A DNA stretch of 5,659 bases from NCBI GenBank assembly GCA_937914775.1, contig CALDNB010000030.1, positions 1-5,659 of the forward strand, read 5' to 3'. Below the pieces are notes generated by a model that worked only from the letters and a program-made list of their open reading frames with translations, searched no databases and was not told the DNA's origin. The DNA is from an uncultured Clostridia bacterium. GTDB lineage: Bacteria; Bacillota; Clostridia; Monoglobales; Firm-18. Position numbers and translations under genes: made by a program. Below are positions 1 to 5,659 of this stretch, in pieces; positions within the stretch are counted from its first letter, which is position 1, and every line of letters starts with the position of its first letter.

Positions 1-484
1 CAAATTCAACGGGAATTTCTCCGTTCATTACACCCTCTTCCATATTTAGCAGTTGACTTGATAAAGTGTCTGAATAATCAACAAGGGAAGCAAGTTGACT
101 GTACTGGTCATCTGTTAATTCTTTGCCCTCGTTTAATTGTTTTGCTAGAGAGTAGGAGTAATCGCCTACCTGTGCTAAAAAATTCTGAGTTTTATCAAGT
201 TCCGAAGAGGAAAGAGGAAGCATTCCTAAATTTTCTTTTGCAAAAGCAGAATACAACCACAATTTTTCTGATAACAGTGACATTTGTTTATGGTCATTTG
301 TTATAACTGCTTTTGATAATGTTGTGTCTATGTCTGTTACATAGTTGACTAATTCTGAATAACATCTTCTGTAGTTTGCCCTTACAACATTTTTATAGTT
401 TTTTGCTTCAACAAGACCATAAAGACACACAACAGTAAGTGCCGCAATTATTACAGTAAATGTGCAATAAATTTTTCTTTTCAT
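1..484 (-). CDS. ypeB: Germination protein YpeB, N-terminal 161 residues (partial, runs off left edge)
   Basis: In Bacillus, YpeB is a spore inner-membrane protein that SleB, the cortex-lytic enzyme, needs for its incorporation and stability; each protects the other during sporulation. Seen here: the minus-strand frame opens with ATG at 484 and stays open to position 1 with no stop. It begins with a short basic stretch (MKRK) and one hydrophobic segment at about residues 8-24, an uncleaved signal anchor. A helical, charged region follows, then the segment at about residues 102-114 (FLAQVGDYSYSLA), which matches the conserved QVGD(Y/F)SY region of YpeB, preceded by a LPLSSSEL stretch at 89-96. 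The start overlaps the stop of the lipoprotein gene as ATGA, with GGAG (492-495) seven bases upstream inside that gene's last codons, so translation is likely coupled. The C-terminal PepSY-type repeats expected of the family lie outside the window. Recognition rests on remembered family motifs, not an alignment. Confidence 0.88.
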   Translation of the reverse strand, partial: MKRKIYCTFTVIIAALTVVCLYGLVEAKNYKNVVRANYRRCYSELVNYVTDIDTTLSKAVITNDHKQMSLLSEKLWLYSAFAKENLGMLPLSSSELDKTQNFLAQVGDYSYSLAKQLNEGKELTDDQYSQLASLVDYSDTLSSQLLNMEEGVMNGEIPVEF

Positions 485-1521
485 ATTCTTTCTCCGTTTC
501 TGTCTGAGTTAATTTTTACTGTTACTTTAAAATTCAGTTGATTCGGTGATACCGACGAATTGAATTTGTCCCAATCTTTGTTAGTTAAAAATCTTTTCTT
601 GTATAGTTTTTTGTAATAAAATACATCGCAATCAGTTTCTTTATAATATTTCTTATAGAATTCATTTATATTTGCAGTTAACTGCTCTTTTATCGCTTCT
701 TTAATTGTTGTCATATCTGTATTTAAGGTGTTTTCCAAAACCTCACAGTCATAAGTGAAAGTAACCGCTACAGTTTTATCTTTAATTACCGTTCTTGGTT
801 TTGTGTTTGAATACAGCCTCAAATCGCATTTTGGAGTTTTTAGAAAATAACCGAATTCTTTAAGGTTGCCCGAAATAATATTGTACATTTTACCGTCCTG
901 CATCTCAGTAATATTAGTAATCATTCCGTCTTTTACAACTGCGCTTTTGTATGCAATTTTGTTTTTGGTAACCACAGGCATAATGACATATTTGTTACAC
1001 GATGATTTTAAATTCACAGCAGACGAATATTCGTTGTACCTTACATTGAAAATGTTTTCATAGTATTTAGCGGGGTTAATTTCAAGAGGTGTTGTAATTT
1101 CTTCTAAAAACTCCTTGCAGGAGTTTTCACAAACTGCAACATATACGTCTTTATGAAAATTCGGTGACTGTTCTATTGCTCTTAAATCTGAGCCTATATT
1201 TCCGTTTTTATATAATTTATTAAACAAAAGTAATTTAAGGTACGAAGTGTCAATAGTTTTTGTAATTCTGCTTTGTGCTACCGAAAATGCCTCAAACAAC
1301 GAATCTCCGCTAACTGTGACTGTCTTTAATGATGAGTTTTCTGCCTCACTGCCGAAACCGTTTTCCTTGCCTACAAAATTTATTGGATTTGCAAACTGAA
1401 ATGTGTATTCTCCGTTGTCTATACCGATTGCCATAAGATATGCCAGTTTATTAATGTCAGAGTTACCGTAACAACCTGTCAAGTTAATAACAAGTAAAAC
1501 GATAATCAATATTTTTTTCAT
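481..1521 (-). CDS. Spore germinant receptor subunit C (GerAC/GerKC-type lipoprotein)
   Basis: This is the C subunit of a GerA-family germinant receptor, a lipoprotein anchored on the outer face of the spore inner membrane. Seen: a lipoprotein signal peptide (MKK, hydrophobic core 4-12, lipobox LTGC with the lipidated Cys at 17), then the family pattern just after the cysteine, xxxDINKLAYLMAIGID (about 21-35), where GerAC proteins typically read C-W/Y-x-x-x-E/D-I-N. The middle SLFEAFSVAQSRI and NKLYKNG regions and the tail at about 315-343, with hydrophobic strand residues followed by DRNG, also fit the family. At 346 residues it is a little shorter than the usual 370-400, but all parts seem present. 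The ATG at 1521 is backed by a perfect AGGAGG (1530-1535) eight bases upstream and overlaps the subunit B stop as ATGA. The mature protein carries six cysteines besides the lipidated one. Which germinant is sensed cannot be read from the sequence, nor can gerA, gerB and gerK paralogues be told apart. Confidence 0.93.
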   Translation of the reverse strand: MKKILIIVLLVINLTGCYGNSDINKLAYLMAIGIDNGEYTFQFANPINFVGKENGFGSEAENSSLKTVTVSGDSLFEAFSVAQSRITKTIDTSYLKLLLFNKLYKNGNIGSDLRAIEQSPNFHKDVYVAVCENSCKEFLEEITTPLEINPAKYYENIFNVRYNEYSSAVNLKSSCNKYVIMPVVTKNKIAYKSAVVKDGMITNITEMQDGKMYNIISGNLKEFGYFLKTPKCDLRLYSNTKPRTVIKDKTVAVTFTYDCEVLENTLNTDMTTIKEAIKEQLTANINEFYKKYYKETDCDVFYYKKLYKKRFLTNKDWDKFNSSVSPNQLNFKVTVKINSDRNGERI

Positions 1522-2531
1522 ATTTTTTGCCTCCTTTTAAAAAGCATAATAACTACAGGCAAAATATAAAATACTGCAATTCTAACATACATTAAAGCAT
1601 TTAAAGACATCTCCAACTGATTTGTATTTTTTGGTAATATACTTATTGCAAAGGACACAAGTGCAAGAGGGATAATTAGTTTTTTGTTGGTTTTACCGCT
1701 ACACAAAAGGTTATTGCACATACAAATAATAAATGAAAAATTAAGGTAAAAACTTAAAAACCAAACAAAAGAGTAAATTACTTCAAGTCGCGGTGTATAT
1801 GAACCGACGCCAATATTTTGCGCAAGTTTGTAAACGGGTATTATTGTACTTTCGTTTATAGTTAAAAGAATAAACGAAATCATTAACAACAGTATCACTG
1901 AAGACACCGCAAATCCTTTAATTATAACTTTTTTTGCATTTGTGTTTTTGCTCATATATTTAGATATAAGTGTTACAAGAAAAAAGTCGCTGAAATAACT
2001 TGACAGCATAAAAACAGGCGTAAAGGAGGATATGCCGTCACCGAATACAGGATATATATTGTTTATATTTATATGTTTTATATTTGATAAAAGCATTATG
2101 AGTGTTACGGTAAGTGTGATTGGTACTATTACTGCATGGCTTCTGACTATTGCTTTTAGTCCTGAGTAAACTGCAATACAAACTCCTGTTATAAAAAACA
2201 GAGAAATCAGGTGTACGCTTATATTTGGTAAAAGAGTTATGTTAATGCTTTCCGACACAGAACGTAAGAACAAACCGCTTATACATATTAAAGTAAGCGC
2301 AATAATGATACTTGTTATTTTATTTAGTTTTAAGCCTCGCTTATTAAACAGAGAAGCAACAGTAAATACAAATATATAACCTACTGCAATTACTGAAAGC
2401 GTCAGAAGAATAGATGCTGATTTTCCGTAACTAATAACAGTTTTAGGATATAGCAGATAAAGTTTGGTAATTATTGAATTTACTACTACGAATATTAGTT
2501 CTTTTTCTGAAAAAGCAGTTGCTTTGTTCAT
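1518..2531 (-). CDS. Spore germinant receptor subunit B (GerAB/GerKB-type integral membrane protein)
   Basis: This is the B subunit of the receptor, a polytopic inner-membrane protein of the APC (amino acid-polyamine-organocation) transporter superfamily; in Bacillus GerA-type receptors this subunit is thought to bind the amino-acid germinant. Seen: ten hydrophobic segments at about residues 11-28, 37-63, 70-91, 103-124, 130-149, 168-190, 204-225, 250-275, 284-299 and 312-331, with positive loops between and a basic tail (FKRRQKI). Family marks include NINNIYPVFGDGI (154-167, the usual LP-x-x-G-x-G region) and PRLEVIYSFVWF (247-258). At 337 residues it is slightly shorter than the typical 360-370. 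The frame also opens with a GTG at 2540, but I chose ATG 2531: the sequence AAGGGTGAT lies just upstream of it at Shine-Dalgarno distance, while the GTG is itself part of that motif and has no site of its own. The gap to the subunit A stop is 11 nt. Confidence 0.92.
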   Translation of the reverse strand: MNKATAFSEKELIFVVVNSIITKLYLLYPKTVISYGKSASILLTLSVIAVGYIFVFTVASLFNKRGLKLNKITSIIIALTLICISGLFLRSVSESINITLLPNISVHLISLFFITGVCIAVYSGLKAIVRSHAVIVPITLTVTLIMLLSNIKHININNIYPVFGDGISSFTPVFMLSSYFSDFFLVTLISKYMSKNTNAKKVIIKGFAVSSVILLLMISFILLTINESTIIPVYKLAQNIGVGSYTPRLEVIYSFVWFLSFYLNFSFIICMCNNLLCSGKTNKKLIIPLALVSFAISILPKNTNQLEMSLNALMYVRIAVFYILPVVIMLFKRRQKI

Positions 2532-2542
2532 TTGTATCACCC

Positions 2543-4081
2543 TTAAGAAATATCTATCGTGTCATCTGGTTGATATATCGTTTTATCTTTGCCTTTTGCC
2601 CAGTTTCTGGAACTTTTTATGCCTTCCTTTTTGGTGCTTAATACTTTTGCTGTACCTCTTCTTTTCCATATTGGTTTAACAAAAAATGTTCCTGCAGGGT
2701 CGCTGTCGTATTTTGGTGCTAATGGTGCAAAAAATGGTATTCCGAAAGACTGTGATGAACACAGCCATATTATTTGTAAAAACATTGCAAGTGATATGCC
2801 TAAAAATCCCCCCAGTGCCCCTGCAATTATATATAAATATTTTACTATTCTGAATGAAAAACCAAGAAAGTAATTAGGAATTACAAAGGACCCTATTCCT
2901 GTTAATGCTACAATAATAAGTGCTATCGGACTTACAAGATTTGCTTCAACTGCCGCCTGACCTACTACAAGTCCGCCGATTATGCCTATAGCATTACCGC
3001 CAGATGACGGCATTCTGACACTTGCATCTCGTATAAATTCGAATGCGATTTCAAGTACTATTAATTCTGTTGTTAAAGAAAAGGGCACTTTTTCCCTTGT
3101 AGCCTCAATAGCGAAGAGGAGGTCAAGGGGTATTGCCTCGTGGTGAAAGTTCACTATGGCTATGAAAATCCCAGGCAGTAGCAGAGAAGTAATCATTGCA
3201 ATTATCCGTATAATCCGAAGCAGATTTGCATAAGGGAAACGCAAATAATTGTCTTCTGAACTGTGTGTAAGTTCAAATGCATTTATAGGTAAAATAAGAG
3301 CGAACGGGCTTCCGTCAACTAATATGGCTACTTTACCCTGTAAAACTGCTGATGCAACTCTGTCAGGACGTTCCGTTGACAGTATCTGCGGAGTTGGTAA
3401 CCACGAAAAATCTTCAATCAGTTGCTCAAGTTCCCCTGAGTCGTTAATATAGTCAACTGTTATTTTGTTAATTCTTCGCCTGACTTCTTTAACGAGATTG
3501 TCATTTACAACATTTTTAACGTATAAAATGTTACAGGAGGTAATGCCTGTTTTGCCTACATTTATATTTTCGCATATCAGGTTTTCGTTTCTGACTATTT
3601 TTCGAACCAAAGCAGTGTTAATTCTTAAGGTTTCAATAAAACCGACCTGAGGACCTTTTACAATCCCCTCAGCAACGGGCTGGTCAAGACTTCTCATATT
3701 CCAGCCCTTAACGTCAGCAACAAATGCAACGTCTAAAGTGTCAACAAATATTGCGCAACCGCCGTAGTTTATTCTTTCAATAATTTGTTCAAGTTCGCTG
3801 TATTTAGTAAGTTGGTTTCTGGTTATTAACTGGTTTTCTACAAGTTCTTCCAAGTTGTAGTTGATTGCATTTCTCGGCATCAGGTGCATTGAGCCTATAA
3901 TATACTCGTCAATCTGGTTTGTATTGGTTGTTCCCTCAAAGTACATCAGAAATGCTTTGTATTTTTTCCCAATACCTGCGTTTACGGTAAATTCCTTTAA
4001 AATGACATCAGAACTTAAACCGAAACTCAGTTTGTTTTTCATGTATTCAAGATTTTCAGAAATGCTCTTTGATACTTTCAC
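2543..4081 (-). CDS. Spore germinant receptor subunit A (GerAA/GerKA-type)
   Basis: This is the A subunit of a GerA-family receptor; such complexes reside in the spore inner membrane and trigger ion and dipicolinate release once a small-molecule germinant is sensed. Recent work on the Bacillus GerA receptor describes A subunits as assembling into ion channels. Seen: a soluble N-terminal region (1-280) with the family segment RSLDQPVAEGIVKGPQVGF (130-148), STERPDRVASAVLQGKVAILVDGSPF (235-260) and SSEDNYLRF (274-282). A membrane region follows: a hydrophobic helix at about 288-311, a conserved region ELIVLEIAFEFIRDASVRMP (339-358), then GNAIGIIGGLVVGQAAVEANLVSP (362-385) and hydrophobic helices at about 386-402 and 415-441. 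The tail, 450-512, is cytosolic-looking and lysine-rich. Its length of 512 is normal for the family. GTG at 4081 is the start, with AAGGTGAT (4085-4092) upstream. It is first of four genes in one operon. The RGPRxGF motif common in the family reads KGPQVGF here. Confidence 0.95.
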   Translation of the reverse strand: MKVSKSISENLEYMKNKLSFGLSSDVILKEFTVNAGIGKKYKAFLMYFEGTTNTNQIDEYIIGSMHLMPRNAINYNLEELVENQLITRNQLTKYSELEQIIERINYGGCAIFVDTLDVAFVADVKGWNMRSLDQPVAEGIVKGPQVGFIETLRINTALVRKIVRNENLICENINVGKTGITSCNILYVKNVVNDNLVKEVRRRINKITVDYINDSGELEQLIEDFSWLPTPQILSTERPDRVASAVLQGKVAILVDGSPFALILPINAFELTHSSEDNYLRFPYANLLRIIRIIAMITSLLLPGIFIAIVNFHHEAIPLDLLFAIEATREKVPFSLTTELIVLEIAFEFIRDASVRMPSSGGNAIGIIGGLVVGQAAVEANLVSPIALIIVALTGIGSFVIPNYFLGFSFRIVKYLYIIAGALGGFLGISLAMFLQIIWLCSSQSFGIPFFAPLAPKYDSDPAGTFFVKPIWKRRGTAKVLSTKKEGIKSSRNWAKGKDKTIYQPDDTIDIS

Positions 4082-4084
4082 ATT

Positions 4085-4092
4085 ATCACCTT
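4085..4092 (-). promoter_or_regulatory. Ribosome binding site deciding the GTG start of receptor subunit A
   Basis: On the minus strand AAGGTGAT precedes GTG 4081, with the AAGG core seven bases away. The next methionine codon in frame is residue 14 (AUG) and lacks such a site, so the GTG start is preferred. An ATG at 4083 sits out of frame between the site and the GTG and is followed at once by TGA. Confidence 0.75.
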
Positions 4093-4128
4093 TTGATATT
4101 ATTTGATAAAAAAGAAAATATATACAAC

Positions 4129-4157
4129 TTGATATTAAATTGGTTTTGTGTTAATAT
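4129..4157 (+). promoter_or_regulatory. Sigma-A-type promoter of the MATE transporter gene
   Basis: The -35 element TTGATA (4129-4134, five of six against TTGACA) is followed by a 17-base spacer and the -10 element TAATAT (4152-4157). A TG at 4149-4150, one base before the -10, makes it an extended -10 promoter (TGnTAATAT). The expected start of transcription is near 4164, giving a leader of about 35 nt before ATG 4199. The assignment rests on consensus match and position only. Confidence 0.65.
4132..4157. repeat. Inverted repeat ATATTAA-N12-TTAATAT across the MATE promoter spacer
   Basis: ATATTAA (4132-4138) and TTAATAT (4151-4157) are perfect 7-base inverted copies 12 bases apart. They overlap the end of the -35 and all of the -10 of the MATE promoter, which is where a dimeric repressor would bind. 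The arms are all A and T in AT-rich DNA, so a chance match is quite possible. Confidence 0.35.
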
Positions 4158-4182
4158 GTAAAATACTGAATATTTAAAATGC
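4152..4182 (-). promoter_or_regulatory. Candidate sigma-G-type (forespore) promoter of the ger-ypeB operon
   Basis: Read on the minus strand, CATATTA (4158-4152) fully matches the sigma-G/sigma-F -10 pattern CATnnTA known from Bacillus. GCATT (4182-4178) is a four-of-five match to the -35 pattern, but the spacer is 19 bases, one or two more than usual. Transcription would start near 4145, leaving a leader of about 60 nt before GTG 4081. Germinant receptor operons and ypeB are sigma-G genes in Bacillus, so the assignment fits the gene content. In DNA this AT-rich the match is suggestive, not proof. Confidence 0.45.
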
Positions 4183-4198
4183 TAAAGGAACGTTAAAA

Positions 4199-5569
4199 AT
4201 GAATAATACAGAAATTATGTACGCCACAATGAATCCGTGGAAATTGTTTTTTAAAATAGCAATGCCCGGAATGATAAGTATGTTTGCTATGTCAATATAC
4301 AGTATCTTCGAGGGAATGTTTATAGGTCAGATACTTGGAGAAGGTGCGTTTGCTGCCGTTAATATTGCGTTTCCACTAATTATGATAAACTTTTCTCTTG
4401 CTGACCTTATTGGTGTCGGAGCATCTGCACCAATATCTGTTGCCCTTGGTAAAGAAGACTATGAAACTGCAAACAACATTTTTTCAAGTTCTGTTATAAT
4501 GATATTTTGTGTATCAATAATAATGGGTTCCATTATGTATTTTGCTGCAGTGCCTTTGGCATCTTTGATGGGTGCAGATGATGTTCTCCTTGACACCTCT
4601 GTAAGATACCTTCGTACTGCCGCACTTTGCAGCCCTCTTGCAGCAATATTTTTTGCAATGGACAACTATCTTCGTATAAGCGGATTTGTGAAAACAAGTA
4701 TGATTATCAATATATTTTGCAACCTTTTAACGCTGGGACTTCTTAGTTTCTTTCTTCTTGTTTGTAAAATGGATGTTGTTGGTTCTGCACTTGCAACATC
4801 TGTTTCAATGTGTGTATCATCTGTAATTGCTATGATTCCGTTTGTTACAAGACAGGCACTTCTTAAATTTGTAAAGCCCAGATTTTCGTTTTCAATGTTA
4901 CGACAGATTGCCGCCTGCGGTTCTCCTGTATTCTTAAGCAACATATCAGGGCGACTTACATCTATACTTATGAACATCTCTCTTATGACAGTTGGAGTGA
5001 AAACTTTAGGCACAGGCGGCGGACAAACAGCAGTTGCCGTATATGCAGTTCTTATGTATGCAAGTGACCTTTGCTGGCCATTACTTTACGGTATTGCCGA
5101 TTCTCTGTCACCTGCACTTGGATACAATTGGGGTGCAAAGAATTATAAGAGAGTGAAAAGTATCGCAAAATGCGCTTACACAGGTACCGCAACTGTCGGT
5201 CTTATATCGACTGCCATTTTGTTTTTCTTCTCAGACACAGTTGCTTCCTGGTTTGTAAAAGCAGAAGAAATAAGACTTTTTGATATTTCATGCCACGCGA
5301 TTAGGTTATTCTGTTTCGCTTATGTTTTCAGGTGGATTGCGATTACAACACAAAGTTATTTTACTGCAATAGAAAAGCCTCTTCAGGCAACAATTATGTC
5401 GGTCACAGTTGCTTTTGTCTTCCCTGTATTGCTTCTTGGTGTCTTTTGGAACTTTGGTCTTGACGGAATATGGTTTAATTTTGTAGGTGTAAATGTACTT
5501 GCCGCAATATTGTCGGCTGTTCTTTTGAGCAGATTGAAAAAGGAAATAGATTATAAAAGTGATATTTAA
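4199..5569 (+). CDS. MATE-family multidrug/cation antiporter (MepA-like)
   Basis: This is an integral membrane exporter of the MATE family, which uses Na+ or H+ gradients to expel cationic drugs and related compounds; the real substrate cannot be told from the sequence. Seen: 456 residues, the usual length, with about twelve hydrophobic segments arranged as two homologous halves (about 16-215 and 235-445). Family marks in the first half are PGMISMFAMSIYSIFEGMFIGQ (23-44), GVGASAPISVALGKEDYETAN (72-92) and the loop AMDNYLRISGFVKTSMIIN (153-171). In the second half they are SPVFLSN (242-248) and SPALGYNWGAKNYKRV (304-319). The residue before the FIGQ turn, commonly Asp (VDxxFIG) in MepA-like proteins, is Glu38 here. 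The ATG at 4199 has AAAGGAA (4184-4190) eight bases upstream. The gene is divergent from the ger operon, has its own promoter and ends ten bases before a strong hairpin, so it appears monocistronic. Nothing ties it to sporulation. Confidence 0.93.
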   Translation: MNNTEIMYATMNPWKLFFKIAMPGMISMFAMSIYSIFEGMFIGQILGEGAFAAVNIAFPLIMINFSLADLIGVGASAPISVALGKEDYETANNIFSSSVIMIFCVSIIMGSIMYFAAVPLASLMGADDVLLDTSVRYLRTAALCSPLAAIFFAMDNYLRISGFVKTSMIINIFCNLLTLGLLSFFLLVCKMDVVGSALATSVSMCVSSVIAMIPFVTRQALLKFVKPRFSFSMLRQIAACGSPVFLSNISGRLTSILMNISLMTVGVKTLGTGGGQTAVAVYAVLMYASDLCWPLLYGIADSLSPALGYNWGAKNYKRVKSIAKCAYTGTATVGLISTAILFFFSDTVASWFVKAEEIRLFDISCHAIRLFCFAYVFRWIAITTQSYFTAIEKPLQATIMSVTVAFVFPVLLLGVFWNFGLDGIWFNFVGVNVLAAILSAVLLSRLKKEIDYKSDI

Positions 5570-5578
5570 AACTGGCAT

Positions 5579-5618
5579 AAAAAAAGCATCAATCTCGTAT
5601 CAAGATTGATGCTTTTTT
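5579..5618. terminator. Bidirectional intrinsic terminator between the MATE gene and a tRNA
   Basis: GCATCAATCT (5586-5595) pairs perfectly with AGATTGATGC (5603-5612) around a 7-base loop. The stem can be extended by six A-T pairs (5580-5585 with 5613-5618). The T tract follows the hairpin on the plus strand and the A tract at 5579-5585 becomes a seven-T tract on the minus strand. It can therefore end the MATE transcript from the left and the tRNA transcript from the right. Confidence 0.9.
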
Positions 5619-5619
5619 C

Positions 5620-5659
5620 TGGTGCAGGTGGTGGGAGTCGAACCCACACGGTATCACTA
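5620..5659 (-). tRNA. tRNA, most likely tRNA-Leu, 3' portion (partial, cut by right edge)
   Basis: On the minus strand the window begins inside a variable arm (TAGTGATACCGT, 5659-5648). A perfect T arm follows, GTGGG-TTCGACT-CCCAC (5647-5631), then the 3' half of the acceptor stem CACCTGC (5630-5624), discriminator A (5623) and an encoded CCA (5622-5620). The GTGATACCG stretch looks like the loop and 3' side of a long class II variable stem, as in tRNA-Leu with arms of the form CGGT..GTGA..ACCG. The implied 5' acceptor strand GCAGGTG and discriminator A suit Leu rather than Ser. The anticodon is outside the window, so the isoacceptor, and strictly the identity, cannot be confirmed. Confidence 0.85.

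Noticed and set aside
58..306. Plus-strand open frame of about 82 codons at the left end
   Set aside because: It lies antisense to the ypeB frame, has no convincing ribosome binding site and resembles no protein I know; the opposite strand gives clear YpeB motifs.
2531..2540. GTG at 2540 as the start of receptor subunit B
   Set aside because: It is embedded in the AAGGGTGAT motif that serves the ATG at 2531 and has no ribosome binding site at a usable distance of its own.
2464..4106. Several plus-strand open frames of 60-95 codons across the receptor subunit A gene
   Set aside because: All are antisense to a well-conserved 512-residue coding region and have composition expected of shadow frames.
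4082..4198. Riboswitch or structured RNA leader
   Set aside because: The leaders are short (about 35 and 60 nt) and AT-rich, with no stable stem or known riboswitch core.
4459..5578. Minus-strand open frames opposite the MATE gene
   Set aside because: They mirror a strongly supported membrane protein gene and show no recognisable motifs or ribosome binding sites.
1..5659. CRISPR array, insertion sequence, phage or toxin-antitoxin content
   Set aside because: I looked for regularly spaced repeats, terminal inverted repeats, transposase motifs and small paired genes and found none; coding density and gene content look chromosomal. The tRNA end could serve as an integration site but no integrase or att-like repeat is visible.

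Overview
The window comes from a low-G+C, endospore-forming member of the Bacillota, most likely a clostridial anaerobe. The evidence is AT-rich DNA, strong AGGAGG-type ribosome binding sites, a complete GerA-family germinant receptor operon, the germination protein YpeB, and a class II tRNA with an encoded CCA. I could not assign a genus from the sequence alone.

Layout. Positions 1-4081, minus strand: a tightly packed four-gene operon read right to left, gerA-type subunit A (2543-4081), subunit B (1518-2531), subunit C lipoprotein (481-1521), then the first 161 codons of ypeB, which runs off the left edge (1-484). A/B are separated by 11 nt; B/C and C/ypeB overlap by ATGA, so translation is probably coupled. 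Positions 4082-4198: a 117-bp divergent intergenic region with a good vegetative-type promoter pointing right and a plausible sigma-G-type promoter pointing left; their -10 elements fall on the same bases. Positions 4199-5569, plus strand: a MATE-family multidrug/cation antiporter. Positions 5579-5618: a perfect 16-bp hairpin with A and T tracts on either side, a bidirectional terminator. Positions 5620-5659, minus strand: the 3' part of a tRNA, most likely tRNA-Leu, cut by the right edge.

How the genes fit together. Subunits A, B and C form the inner-membrane germinant receptor of the dormant spore. YpeB is an inner-membrane-anchored spore protein that in Bacillus is needed to keep the cortex-lytic enzyme SleB in the spore, and is normally encoded next to sleB. 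Here it is the distal gene of the receptor operon, so the sensor and a component of the cortex-lysis machinery would be made together in the forespore. That linkage is the most interesting point of the window. The MATE gene has its own promoter and terminator and shows no functional link to germination beyond sharing the divergent promoter region. Otherwise these are recognisable, intact families; I see no mobile element, CRISPR array or clearly new system.
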